Part shown: positions 11,271 through 23,100 of the stretch, piece after piece
Numbering within the stretch: the first letter of the stretch is position 1
Layout of the letters: each line of letters begins with the position of its first letter
DNA from: Gentiana macrophylla
Taxonomy: Eukaryota; Streptophyta; Magnoliopsida; Gentianales; Gentianaceae
Length of the DNA stretch: 64,000 bases
Assembly (NCBI GenBank): GCA_026214975.1
Contig: JAOBSW010000394.1
Location: 79,658 to 143,657 of the forward strand
Direction of reading: 5' to 3'
Program-made: the position numbers and the translations under genes
Notes under the pieces: model-generated
The model's database searches: none
The model's input: the letters and a program-made list of their open reading frames with translations, nothing else
What the model was told of the DNA's origin: nothing

Positions 11271-14200
11271 ATGAGAAAACCATCTTCTGATCAAAATAAG
11301 AAGAATGGTAACAGTACTATTAATGGCAATGGGGTGGTGGTGGTGATGAAATTAAGGAAAGGGCTATGGTCACCTGAAGAAGATGAAAAGTTGATGAATT
11401 ATATGATTAGCAATGGACAAGGTTGTTGGAGTGATGTTGCAAGAAATGCTGGTTTGCAAAGGTGTGGTAAAAGCTGTAGGCTCAGGTGGATTAATTACTT
11501 AAGGCCTGACCTTAAAAGAGGTGCCTTTTCACCTCAAGAAGAAGACCTCATTATTCACTTGCATTCCCTTCTTGGAAATAGGTCTCTTTTCTCTTTTCTC
11601 TTTTCTCTTTCCTCTCTTTGTTTTTTTGCAGCATTTATTAATTATTCCATTGCATGCATGACACAATTTTGCCTGAGTTACAACGCGAATCACACATGCT
11701 TGCTTCGTGAGAAGTACATTAATTACACGATAAAGTATGCATACTTTCGTGTTTTTGACAATTACATTAACCCTCAAAAAATAGGAACGAGTAATTATTA
11801 ACACACTAGTGATATCGTATATGATTTGTTTAATTAGTATAATGGTTACTTAACTCCTCTTTTTTTTATATAAAATTATTGCTGTTGTTGTTGTTGTAAT
11901 TATGTTTGTCTTGAAATTAATTAGGCATCATTTGAATGTGTCCATTCATATGTGTAGAAATAAGGGTTGAAAGAATAAATGGACAAGGATTACATAGCAT
12001 ACAGTGTTTGAGTATATTGTGTTTAAACATATAAATTATTCATATAGTAACAATTTAAATTTTTAGAAGAAATAATAAATTTAAATAATAGCATCCTGTC
12101 GAGGTATAATATACAGAAAATTCAGGTCAAATTAATTAATGTCATTATATGTACGGTTAGTATGTTTTCCTTGTTAGATTCTGTGAAATTCCCCATGCAA
12201 GATACTACATCCGTTCCAATTTATCTGAGGCAATTGCCAAAATCACACATATTAAGGAAGTGAGTTAATATATTAACTTTTACAATAAAATGACTAGAAT
12301 ATCCTTAGATATAATTAATGTGACATTTAATTTTATATCTCCTAGTGTAATAATTAGGGGTAAATCAAGTGAAAACACAATAAATGTTCAGATTGGAAAT
12401 TATCTTTCATCATATAAAATGGAACAAAACTTTTTAATGAATCGCCGAGTTATTATGGAGCGGAGGAGTAGTATACTTGAAAGAGATAGTTAGTAGAAAT
12501 TGTGGTTACTTATATTTTAGGCGAAGGGTCGTTGAATTTCTCATTTGAGCTTGATTGCATTCTACGCATGCAATAATGCAGTTTTTGGTGGTCTATTAAA
12601 TAAATAATACTATTTACTAAATATTTTGGTGTTACATTACCATGTGCATGCAGCCATGAAAACATTATATATCTCAACTTTCAATTGATTTATCAAATTC
12701 AAAAACAACAACAACAACAACAACAACAAAAAAAAAAAAAAAAAAAAAAAAAAAAACAACAACTTTCAATTGAGTCAGCAGCATATATATATATATATAT
12801 TAACCCTTTTACCGTTAATTGTCTTGCTTTTTGTTACTGCTATTGATAAATAATTAATCATGTCTAGTATAATTATTGTGAACAAACATATGTGTAATAA
12901 CTTTTAGGGATAAAAACAACCTAACTATGATTAATTTAGGAGTTAAATTCACCTTAATGATGTCATCTGGTGAAACCTGTTGCTATGTTGTGTAACCAAG
13001 GGGAATTTGTCAACTTCAGAGTCAATTATGCAACCCCACTATAAACATCAAATCATAAAATTAATCTTACGAAATTCTAATTACATTATGTTATTTGTTT
13101 TGTAATTTTAAAATAACAATACTCTAGGAATGTAAATGCAGACTACAAGGATCTTTCTGGACCTTATTTGACTGGTGGATAGGGAGAATTAAATATAATT
13201 AGAATACAGCATTTTCTTAATTACAATATACTCCAAAAGAAAGGGACCTTAATTATACTATTTAAATCTGTATGTATAAACTTGGAGTTGAAGACACTCA
13301 AACCCTACATCCATGCAACCATACAATTATAATAAAACTTATAAATCCAAAACAAAATCACAATTTTAAATCAATACTCCCTCCCTTCCAATTTATCTGA
13401 GGCAGTTGCCAAAATAACTTGTTCTAATTTATGTGAGGCAGTTACATTTCCAACGCAACATTTATGATATTTTTCCTTGTTTTATCCTTATTTATTGCAA
13501 TATGATAGATAAAATAAAATGCCACATTAATTATACTTAAGGACTTTTTAGTCATTTTATTTTAAAGTTAATGCATTAACTAATTTTCTTAGTATACGTG
13601 ATTTTGGCAACTGTATCAGATAAATTGGAACGGAGGGAATATATACTACTCCCTCCGTCCCATTTTATTTGTCCTGTTTGACTTTTCACACAGATTAAGA
13701 AAATTGTAGTTAATGCTTTGAATCATATTAAATGATCTATTATTTTTACACTTATGCCCTTTAAATTGTTGTTGGAGCATTTAATGCTACATATTTTTTA
13801 TTGTAAATATTGTAAAGAAAAGGGTATTTGAAGAAATTTAGCAATTAACATAAAGTGGGACACTTATTTTGGAAAACCAAAAAAAAAAACGTAGACAAAT
13901 AAAATGGGACGGAGGGAGTATATGTTACTAATCAATATTATTCATTATGGGTTTGTCTTAATTAATTAGGTGGTCCCAAATCGCGGCACGGTTGCCAGGA
14001 AGAACAGACAACGAGATAAAGAACTTTTGGAATTCCACAGTAAAGAAGAGGCTCAAGAAATCATCATCATCATCATCAATATTGTCTCCAAATAAAAATG
14101 AATATTCAACCTCATTCCTTAAAAATCATCCTCATCATCAAGATCAGCAAAAATGCATGTTTGGAATGTACATGGATTCTTCACCATCATCAAATTCTTT

Positions 14201-14732
14201 ATTATCAATGCAATCAATGGCTTTAGCCAACATGATTGATGATCCTCCATTGCCACCTATGCTTGATGATCACCAAAGCTTTAACATGGATAATTCTGCC
14301 TTAATTAATCCATTACAATTAGCAGATAATATGAATGGAAGTGTTTATTATGATGACATGAATACTATATTTGGTGGAGATATTGGAGAGGAAGGACATG
14401 ATATGTTGGTTGCTACAATGGGGAGTACTATAAACATGCCGAAAACCGCGAAAAAAGATAGTTTTGATGATTGCTTGACTACTTCTAATGGGAGGAATTT
14501 TGATGGAAGAGACAATAATGTGGTTAACTACAATTATAACCCTAATATGAATAGTAGCAAGGTACAAAATTTGGTTGGATTTGGAAGTTATTGGGAAGAT
14601 GAACAAAGAGTTGAAGAATGGGATTTGGAGGAGTTCATGAAAGATGTTAATTCTTGCACCTTCCCTACTTTGCCTGATTTTCAAAAGAATAAGCTGGTCA
14701 TAAATTTGACACAATACGTTTTATATCATTGA
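11271..14732 (+). CDS. MYB46/MYB83-like: R2R3-MYB transcription factor, MYB46/MYB83 clade
   Basis: Two exons: 11271-11581 and 13970-14732, joined by a 2,388-bp GT-AG intron whose split codon gives the Arg of LGNRW; 357 aa. The R2 repeat begins [15 protein letters not shown] and includes [21 protein letters not shown]3 begins [20 protein letters not shown] and continues across the junction with [20 protein letters not shown]. An N-terminal MRKP and an acidic C-terminal EEWDLEEFM...FP.LPDFQ block also match the MYB46/MYB83 group. Those proteins are nuclear master activators of secondary-wall (cellulose, xylan, lignin) genes through SMRE/M46RE sites. The usual first MYB intron (in R2) is absent, and the second, in R3, is kept. 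Ser- and Asn-rich stretches fill the middle. About 14 residues follow the conserved FQ end. MYB46 and MYB83 are close paralogs, and I cannot separate them here. Confidence 0.9.
12205..12471. mobile_element. Stowaway-type MITE in MYB intron (copy A)
   Basis: Flanked by TA, with imperfect inverted ends: left CTACATCCGTTCCAATTTAT, right end reading inward CTACTCCTCCGCTCCATAAT. The interior shares the TCTGAGGCA-TTGCCAAAAT stretch with copies at 13377 and 36393, so it belongs to the same family but is the most diverged. It is non-coding. Confidence 0.7.
12701..12800 (+). repeat. Simple repeats: (AAC)n-poly(A) and (AT)n
   Basis: An ACAACAACA tract runs into more than 25 consecutive A (to about 12762). 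A short (AT)n lies at 12783-12800. Both are in the MYB intron, and the lengths may be unreliable. Confidence 0.9.
13377..13639. mobile_element. Stowaway-type MITE in MYB intron (copy B)
   Basis: TA on both sides. Left end CTCCCTCCCTTCCAATTTAT, right end reading inward TTCCCTCCGTTCCAATTTAT. The CCAATTTATCTGAGGCAGTT-like segment at the left end is repeated once about 45 bp further in, so the copy has a small internal duplication. CTCCCTCCGTYCC ends with TA target duplications identify the mariner/Stowaway group. Confidence 0.88.
13649..13918. mobile_element. Stowaway-type MITE in MYB intron (copy C)
   Basis: TA on both sides, left end CTCCCTCCGTCCCATTTTAT and right end its near-perfect complement (ATAAAATGGGACGGAGGGAG). 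Its interior differs from copies A and B and resembles the copy at 26240 (GTTTGACTTTT-CAC, GATTAAGAAAA). It ends about 50 bp before the exon 2 acceptor, which is very close to a splice site. Confidence 0.9.
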
Positions 14733-15180
14733 TTACAATAACCTCATATCATCAATTAACGGATCATACATCTCGATCAATGATTTAAAAGTATGTTCTC
14801 TCAATCGTTGTGGTCGGTGTCCTTGCATTTTCCATGGTTAAATATACTATGTGACCTTTTAATTTTCTCTCTTTCCCAAACCATGATATCTACTCCTTTA
14901 GCTTCAAGAAGTGGAAATGGATTCAGTTGGTAAATCAACAACCAAGCCATATATATTTCTGTATCTACCTTTGGTGAGGTGGGGCCAGCTTTGATATTCA
15001 TCAGAAGACATATAGAGGAAGAAAAATTAGTACACAATATAGAATAAAGATACCCCATATATATGTATCTTTGTGGAGATGTCATTTTTTTTTGTATAGT
15101 TACATCCAGCTTATTCTGGACATTTGTAATCACACAATTAGATAAACTTGGTGATGTGAATAATTCATATAAGTGAAATT
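14733..15180. other. MYB 3' flank, no gene seen
   Basis: Presumably contains the MYB 3' UTR. No clear polyadenylation signal could be assigned, and the antisense open frame here has no recognisable content. Confidence 0.5.
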
Positions 15181-15183
15181 ATT

Positions 15184-15440
15184 AGAGATCAGATCACATG
15201 AGATCAGAATGGAGTCAAAAAGAAGATAAAGATATTATATTTTTAAGATTAAATTGTTAAATATTATTGTTTATCTTCATCTATTTTATTCAAATAATTA
15301 GTTGTTAATTTTTCTTTATCTTATTTATTTAAATAAGCATTTCTCTCCATATAAATGAGAGATCCATTATATATTTTGGCATCTTTTGAATAAAAGCAAA
15401 AGTTTGAGTGTACATTGTGATTCGATTTTCTTTTATGTAG
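15184..15440 (+). repeat. LTR-like direct repeat, copy 1
   Basis: Near-identical to 16057-16310. Both start GAGATC-GATC-CATGAGATCAG, share the AATTAGTTGTTAATTTTTCT block and TATATAAATGAGAGATCCAT, and end after GAATAAAA-CAAAA-TTTGAG. Copy 1 has about 14 extra bases (AAGATTAAATTGTT). The two copies bracket about 0.6 kb of non-coding DNA, so they look like the ends of a small LTR (TRIM-type) element, but TG...CA ends and a target duplication are not visible. Confidence 0.75.
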
Positions 15441-16056
15441 TAGCAGTCGAGGCGAGGCTCGAGAAGTCGCTACGTTGGTGAACCTCGCCGATCCACCACC
15501 ACTACTGCATTTATTTTTTCCTCCGAGAATTTTTTGTCATCATCCCTTTTTTTTTTCCACATCCTCATTCCACGATCCATTTGGGAAAAAAAAACAATAA
15601 TACAAAAATATATATTGTTCTACATCCATTTCTTTCTCCAACTATATGCATTTTTTTTTTCATTTTGTTTTTCTACCGAGTCATGCATCATCAGGTCTTC
15701 TTTATTTTTTATGAGTCTTATGGTATAAATAAATAATCTTTAATATAGCATCTATGATTTTTTTTTTTTACAATCCATTCTATGTTCGGTGTGATTATAC
15801 ACATGCAGATTTAATTCAACAATGACAATGAAGACAGATCCCCGTCGAATGCTGAACATTGTAGAGCACGTTTGCAATCAATAGAGAAATTTGAACATAT
15901 TTTTTTGACAACAACAAAAAAAAAAAAAAACGCGCTAAAAATTTAAAAGCCAAAGGCGAAAAATTTCTGGCAAGTGGGTGTCATGGCAAAAGACCAATCA
16001 TCTTCTTCATTGACGACAAACGTTGCCTCCAACCCGCAACGTTTGAGGAAGAATAT

Positions 16057-16310
16057 CGAGATCGGATCGCATGAGATCAGAATGGAGTCAAAAAGAAGAT
16101 AAAGATATTATATTTTTAAATATTATTGTTTATCTTCATCTATTTTATTCAAATAATTAGTTGTTAATTTTTCTTTATCTTATTTATTTAAATAAGCATT
16201 TCTCTCATATATAAATGAGAGATCCATTATATATTTTGGCATCAGTTCAATAAAACAAAATTTTGAGTTTTCTGTTGTGTATTCTGATTTTCTTTAGATT
16301 TTCTTTAGAA
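16057..16310 (+). repeat. LTR-like direct repeat, copy 2
   Basis: Partner of 15184-15440, same orientation. The AAATAAGCATTTCTC-TATAAATGAGAG stretch could contain a TATA-like promoter and AATAAA-like signals, as expected of an LTR. Confidence 0.75.
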
Positions 16311-16445
16311 ATGTACACATCTAGTGGTGGTTGTGGTACATAACAGTTGGTCAAGAATGAAGAAAGTGAAAGTAGTTACTAGTGGGGGGATCACAAAGCA
16401 TGCATATATGTTGACAGATATGGAATCTCTGGTTATTTTACAAGA

Positions 16446-16632
16446 GTAATGATACGGGCGGTCACGATAAGTGACACAAAGGTCATATGATTGTTGATTA
16501 TGATGAGTTTAAATTGATCATGATGTAACCCATCGTGATGAGTAGAATGCAGATGAAGCTGTTGTGTCACTCGTTGTAATCTGATTGTTGTGTCATTTCG
16601 TTATACACTTACATGGCACATTATCGTGTATC
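16446..16632. mobile_element. Small inverted-repeat element (MITE-like)
   Basis: Bounded by AGTAATGATAC on the left and GTATCATTACT on the right, a perfect 11-bp terminal inverted repeat, with TCACGATAA / TTATCGTG a little further in. About 187 bp, no coding capacity. Target duplication is not certain, so the superfamily is not assigned. Confidence 0.65.
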
Positions 16633-16639
16633 ATTACTC

Positions 16640-19085
16640 TTTTACTACTATTCTTAGAAATTGATTACTCCATCCTTACTTTTTTTTCATAATGATAATG
16701 TTGTAAGTCATTCTTAGTTATAATTATAATTATGAGGGTTTATCACTTAGGTAATGTGTCTATTTGTAACAAGAGGAGGGTCATCATAGTCAAACTCTAC
16801 TTCACGTTTTTATTTTGATTTGAGAAGCGATACAACCATGATAAAAATCACAACTAATCGACACAATGATGATCTGCGAATTCATTTTTATGGCGATCCA
16901 TATTGATTGATTTAGTTTACGATAATCGATGGTGTAGATCGTTGTTATGTCCATTGGTTGTGAATTTTTCATTTGTCTTTCTATATCATTCTTTCTTTGG
17001 ATTTTACTGATCGTAAATTTCATAAATTTTAAGTTAAATCGTGGATAAAAGCCTCGCAGTGCGTATCACAACCAATAAAATTTTTATATTTAAAAGCGGG
17101 CTCTAACTCTAGAAAAAAAAACCACCAATAAATTATTTTAAAAATGATGAGCTTGGCCATTAAATCTCTTGCGTGACCACCTAAAATTAGTGACACATAG
17201 CTAAATATATGGTACCATATATGCAAATGGTCTGTGGAGACCGCTAAAATAATTAAAATTACTTAATTTTTACGTATAAAAACTATTTATGAGCATCACT
17301 GAAAAAATTTGACTCTTAAAAATTTTACAGACTCCGTTGAACAATTATTGTACGTCCACCCAACACAACATTGCGGAGGTTTGTAATAATTTCTTCTAAC
17401 GCCAATAAAAGATTTTGCGTGAATATAATACTATATTAAATGACTTCAGATCAGATTATCTTAACAAATATTCTATTTTATAGTTTTAAATAAGTTTTTA
17501 GTTTACATAATCTTTATTTAAGATGAAATCTGATAGATTCTCTATTATACATAATCCAATTATACACAAAAGAAAATTTATAGAATCCGGATGAATCGTT
17601 AGATGTAAAACAATATTTTACGGAATCTGTATTTTCTGATAAAAATAAAGTATCTCACTATGATATTATTTTTTATTGAAATATCTAATATGGATTTTTT
17701 AAGAGATTTACATTATTTACTACCAATGCTATTAGATATATAGATCAAAATACAAGGGAAAGCATTTCTGAGAATAATACTAGCATTGCCACATATATAT
17801 ATCCCATTTTTTTTTCGATCAAATATCCCATTTTTTTTTATCATTGATTGATATGATCCTCCTCAAATTAATGAAATATAAAAGTGTAATATAGAAGATT
17901 AATGACACAATGTAATGATACAACGTAGTGATAATTGTAGACATAATAAAAATATCTCTAACTTTAATGCTACTTCACAGCTGTTCCATTTCAAAGGAAT
18001 TGACATGTCGTCCAACTAAAATATAGAAATAATTAATATTAAGAAAATATCTACTTAATTATCTTCTATAAAAATTAAACACAAAAGATAATAGTTGCAT
18101 TATCTCTTTACTTAAGAGGGCGTTGTTATTGACACGTGATACCATATTTCGGGTTAGGTTTGACTTTATAAATCTTGAAAATGGACATTTGATCTCTGCA
18201 AAGTTGAATGTTGAGATTTACGTTCGACTTTCAAGAATTTGAATGTTAATGTGGTGCCTCATGAGTAGATTCGTTGTGGTGTCGATAATACTTATTTATT
18301 TAGAGTAACAATTGGTTTTATTATGGGACAACTCATGAAGAAAAAGATCGAATCAACATTCTATGATGGGATTTTTTTTACTTTCTATTTTTAGAGTAAA
18401 AGCAGTTACGGTTCAGAAAATTCTAAGGAAAAGAGTTCCGATCGAATCTCTTTAGAAAGAAAATTTTATGTCTTATTGTAGCCTTTCAATTTCTCTCTTT
18501 TTGCTCGTCCTAAGTATTGGTATGTATCCAAATTTCATATTTTCACTGTCAGTGGACAGAATGTACTCGTGAAGGAAACAATCTTTGCATGGAAATGAAA
18601 GAATCCGAAGTCATCAATCAAGAAAAACTTAAATAAAAAAAATATAATAATGAGAGAGTAGTCATTAATCAAGAAAAGCGTAAATCAATATAATAATGAT
18701 AATTTTATGAGATGATTTGGACTAATCAATTTGTGTAGTTAGAATTTTTTTTTGTTAGCACGAGATATATTGGCAGCCGCAAATAATTTTATTGGACTGA
18801 AGTTTGGAATGTGTACATTTGACGATATGAATCATTTTATTTATACCCCACCGACTTTCTTTTTGATTTATTTAGACATATGGATTTTTGTCTAGACTAT
18901 TTTTTTTTTATTTTTATACCCTATCCTTTCATAGCTATATTTTCACATATATGATTTACATACACAACATATATGGCTGTCAAGGAGAGTTAAGAGATAA
19001 TTACACTTTTTGTCTCCTATTTATTTCACATTTCCTAAAAATAAGCTCTCATATTTGATATTGATATTTTTGGTTTCCTAGCCAC
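16640..19085. other. AT-rich intergenic DNA, no gene seen
   Basis: Only short open frames without recognisable domains. A GTAATGATACAACGTAGTGAT stretch near 17912 recalls the end of the small element at 16446. No RNA gene was recognised. Confidence 0.55.
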
Positions 19086-19089
19086 TGTT

Positions 19090-19640
19090 TTTTTATTTTA
19101 AAAAATGGATCGATTTTATTAATATAAAAAGCCAAGTACAAAACTTTACAAGCTACCGACTACACCAATGACACAAAAACGCTAGCTGTAAGTTTGTAAC
19201 GACTCCAAGTCAAATGTAACTCCCTTGCTTTTCTAACACTTTTATCAACAAAGACAAAGGCCCGGGGAGGATCTTGTTCTGGATACAAAATGACATTGTT
19301 CTGCCAAAACCAGATGCCCCTCGTCGTTTCACTGAAAATAATTCGCCACGAGTTAATGCCCGAGTACCGAGACAGGTTTGACTCTAGGCAACGGTCACGC
19401 CAGTTTCGGATAGAGTTGCAAGGGGTAAAACAAACTTCACTTATTACCATCGATAATTAATCTCCAGATATTCCAGACCCAAGCACAATCCCCAAGTGCA
19501 TGCAAAAGCGTTTCATTGTGTATATGACAAACTGGAAACAATCTGCATGAGCTATATATATGCCTCTTAAAATGGAAATTCGACGTAGGTAAACAGTCAT
19601 GCCTCATAAGATTGTATCAAAATATTATTGATTTTGCCAA
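19090..19640 (-). mobile_element. LINE relic (zinc-binding C-terminus of ORF2)
   Basis: On the minus strand the text reads CRLFPVCHIHNETLLHALGD, then CAWVWNIW, the typical C-x2-C...H...C zinc-binding region downstream of plant LINE reverse transcriptases. After a stop and frame change it continues as the 19160-19450 frame with RGIWFWQNNVILYPE and FVDKSVRKARELHLTW. The region next to 19100 looks like the LINE 3' end. No RT core remains. Confidence 0.72.
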
Positions 19641-20186
19641 CAACCATATACTTTATTATTGTTTCAGAACTAGCCTCATCTTTTTATAATGACATTTCTC
19701 GTCTTTTTAACTATATATTTTTATTACATTTTTTTTTTTTTTTTTTTTTTTTTGTACACTTAACGAATTCAATGACCAAAGATATCGATATGAAAGATAT
19801 AAACTGGTTTTGAGAAAATAAAATATAAGGGACAAAAAGTGTAATTTTATTCATGATCTCGTCAAAATGTGTTGAAACTCAAAATCTCTGCTTTAATGTG
19901 CAGCCTCAACATTTTACAGAAAACAAAAAGAAAAGAAAAAATCATAATAAATAATCTTAACTTGGTCCCAGGAATGTAGCATTCATTGTCACCACAATGA
20001 TCGGGGCGGTATACCATTGATATCCATAAAGAAGAGACCAGAACAGTTGATGCGAAGAACGAATAGACAGACCAGTTGTGCTATTAGTGTAGTAGTATGA
20101 TCATCTACAGTTGTTGATAAAATAGTAGGAAAGATGATGGTTATGTTAAAGTTGTGCATGTTATCCTTTTCGCCTTCTGACATAGG

Positions 20187-23100
20187 CTAGAGATATTTAG
20201 CCAACCATGGTAGCTCTTTACTGTCTTTCAATGCAAAAGCCACATCATCACTACCAAAATTCAAGAAAAAATATCAATCAGAAACCGCATTTTCGAACTT
20301 CAAACATGTAGTCTTTCCCAAGTAGAGTATAAAAAGGGGTCCAAAACTCACCTAGGGAAGTTGAGCTGTAATTTCTGCAACTTATGTCTGCCTCCTCCTT
20401 CACATAATATTATCCTACATTCTCCAAGCTTACATCTGTCAAAAATTTACAACTTTGAAAGTTATATACACTTGTTAACTAATAAAAAGTAAAAACAGCA
20501 AAATGGGATCCCCAATGGAGTCACCGCGGGTAAAGAAAAATGTTACGTCGGTGGTGCCTTACCCAACTCGTAAAAGGATGTCCCATCCTGGAAACGCTTC
20601 TCCGTTGCTTGCACAGAGACACGATACAGTCGTTGACAGCTGCAATACAGATCAATTATAAAGATACATAAGAATATGACAGTGCAACAGATAAACTGAC
20701 AACTATTCACGAGATCTAGTTGCAGAAATGGCTTCTTATAGTACAATAGGTTAAGGGGGTGTAAGGGTAGGCCTAATAGACCCAGTAATTCTACTCTGCA
20801 CACGAATAGGTCACGGATGTAGTTGCAGAAATGGCTTCTTATGGATACAATAGGTTAAGGGTGTGTAAAGGTTAGGCCTAATGACCAAGTAATATTAGTC
20901 TGCACACGAATAGGTCACGGGATCTAGTTCCATACTCTGCACATGAATGATGCTATACTGCATTGGGCTGCCTTCTTTTTTCGATCTTTTTCTCCTCTAA
21001 ATCATGGTATTGAGTGGGACAAGAAGGTGAAAAGGTTTCATATGTACCTTTTCGAAAGTCGTTTCTCCCATTCCAGTTTTGTATAGTTCGTGTACCATTG
21101 CAGCTAGGAATATCTTACCAAGTCTAGAACAGCTTTTCATCACCTGCACACAGAAGTCTGCTGCATAAATATCACCAAAATACATATACATATATTGTGT
21201 GAACACCTTTTCTATGACGATAATTTAAATATATACATATATTGTGTTGCTTCGTACTTATATTCAATATGCATCAGACTTGACTACTAAGAACATAAAA
21301 ATGGAAGCACAATGTCGATATGATAGTTCAATGAATTGTTTTGAACATACTTGTATGTGAGGGGCCTGGAACATTTCCTTAATAGCTGCATCAATATCCG
21401 CCATGCCAACTAAAACATTGCCTGCAATAAAAAGGAAACGACATTTATTATCAGATCATAGAGAATTGTTATTTGAAGCTCAAGTCAAAGGTTTTCCACC
21501 AGATAAAATGAGTAATCTTTCACTTTTAGAGAGAAACACTATCGCTTAGTTCTATGCTATATGAATATTGGTAATAGAGGCCATAATGTTGATCCAATAA
21601 ACAAGAGTATTAAGTGAATGTGACACCTAGTTAGCATTGAGCATAGGGCATGCCATAGACAATGTGAAGTTACAACTATTATACAGACAAGAAGAGCATA
21701 CAGAAGCCCTTTATTGCAACTGTCAAAAGTGAAAATACAGGAGATAAAGCAAGAAGAATATGAAAAACAAATCCTATCTACTTTATGGATAAATTCAGAA
21801 ACCTCAAAGGAGGCTTCAGGCTTTTTTTTCTTGGCCTTTCGGGTTTGTAAGATGACACCTCTCCTAATGTATTCATAAAATCCCACAACTCCCTGAAATT
21901 GCTGTATAATTTCACAAATCTCTGTTAAAGTTTCATGTAACTTCATTGAAAAAAAAAAATGCCAAGAGGTCTCCATTATTTTCTAGACAATGAAGGGCTG
22001 TCACTGATATTCCCAGGACATTAAGGGAGTCTTTGGAATTATCCCAATATTATAAAAGAAATTGCATCAGACAGATATTGGTACATGCTTGAGTTTTTCG
22101 TCATTATAATGACAGAAATCTAGGCAATACAACCTTACCTGTACTATCAGTCTGTTTTAGTGTATCAGTTTTCTTTGAGCGATAATCTGCAAGTTCTGCA
22201 GCACGCCTACATATCTCAAGGGCTCGTCGAGCATCCCCAGAAATAGCTGCAACCTGTGTTTATTGTAGCTATAGTTATGAGCTAAGGCGACAACTGAGCA
22301 GATTAAACAGTACCCGGTACATTAGGGCACTGGTAATATAATGAGCAACAAGAAGAACCTTTCTTGAAGCAAATTCAATTGCTTGCTTTTCAAATGCATT
22401 GATCCCGACAAGACGGCTTGATATGATTTCTTGAAGCTGCTGATAGTTATAGGGACCAAAGCATAGCCTTTGTATGCCCATTCGACTTGAGATACGAGGT
22501 AGCAACTTTTCTGGAAGATCCATTGTATTTGCTATCCCTACATTAAGATTGTAAACAATTCAGTTAACTGCATGAACATACCAAAATGTGTATCAACCCA
22601 GACAGAGCACTGAGGACACTAGACACCGATCATACTACCTATCACAATCAGCCTGGAATTAGGCTTAGTAGGCCAGTCGAGGATGTTGTATAGAACCTGC
22701 ATAAGGTCAAAAAAAAAAGGTTGAAAATAAGTGAGGCTATGCTTCATAAATTTCCCTTTACTGCACAAGAAACTGAGTGATCGTGCAGTTTCAAATGTAC
22801 TCCTTACAGATTGATTTCGTGTTACTAGAAGATCAAGCTCGTCTATAAGCAAAATACAAGGCTTGTTATCATCCTTCCCGTGTTTGAGTCCATTTGAAAA
22901 GCGCTCCGTTAGTAGGTGCAGAGCCTTCTTCCAACCTACTCTATGACCAGTTAAGGCTTCATATATTACCTGGACGTACAAGAAATGTGTCAGAAGGAAA
23001 GCTTACGTTCACCCGATATTGTGCAACCCTATTTACTTGATTTACTGCTTACTCTATATATGTTTTCAGGTGAAGCTAGCTTAAGACCATTAATCTCCAC

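Noticed and set aside
14319..14714. 131-codon minus-strand frame opposite MYB exon 2
   Set aside because: Shadow of the MYB coding sequence; no recognisable content.
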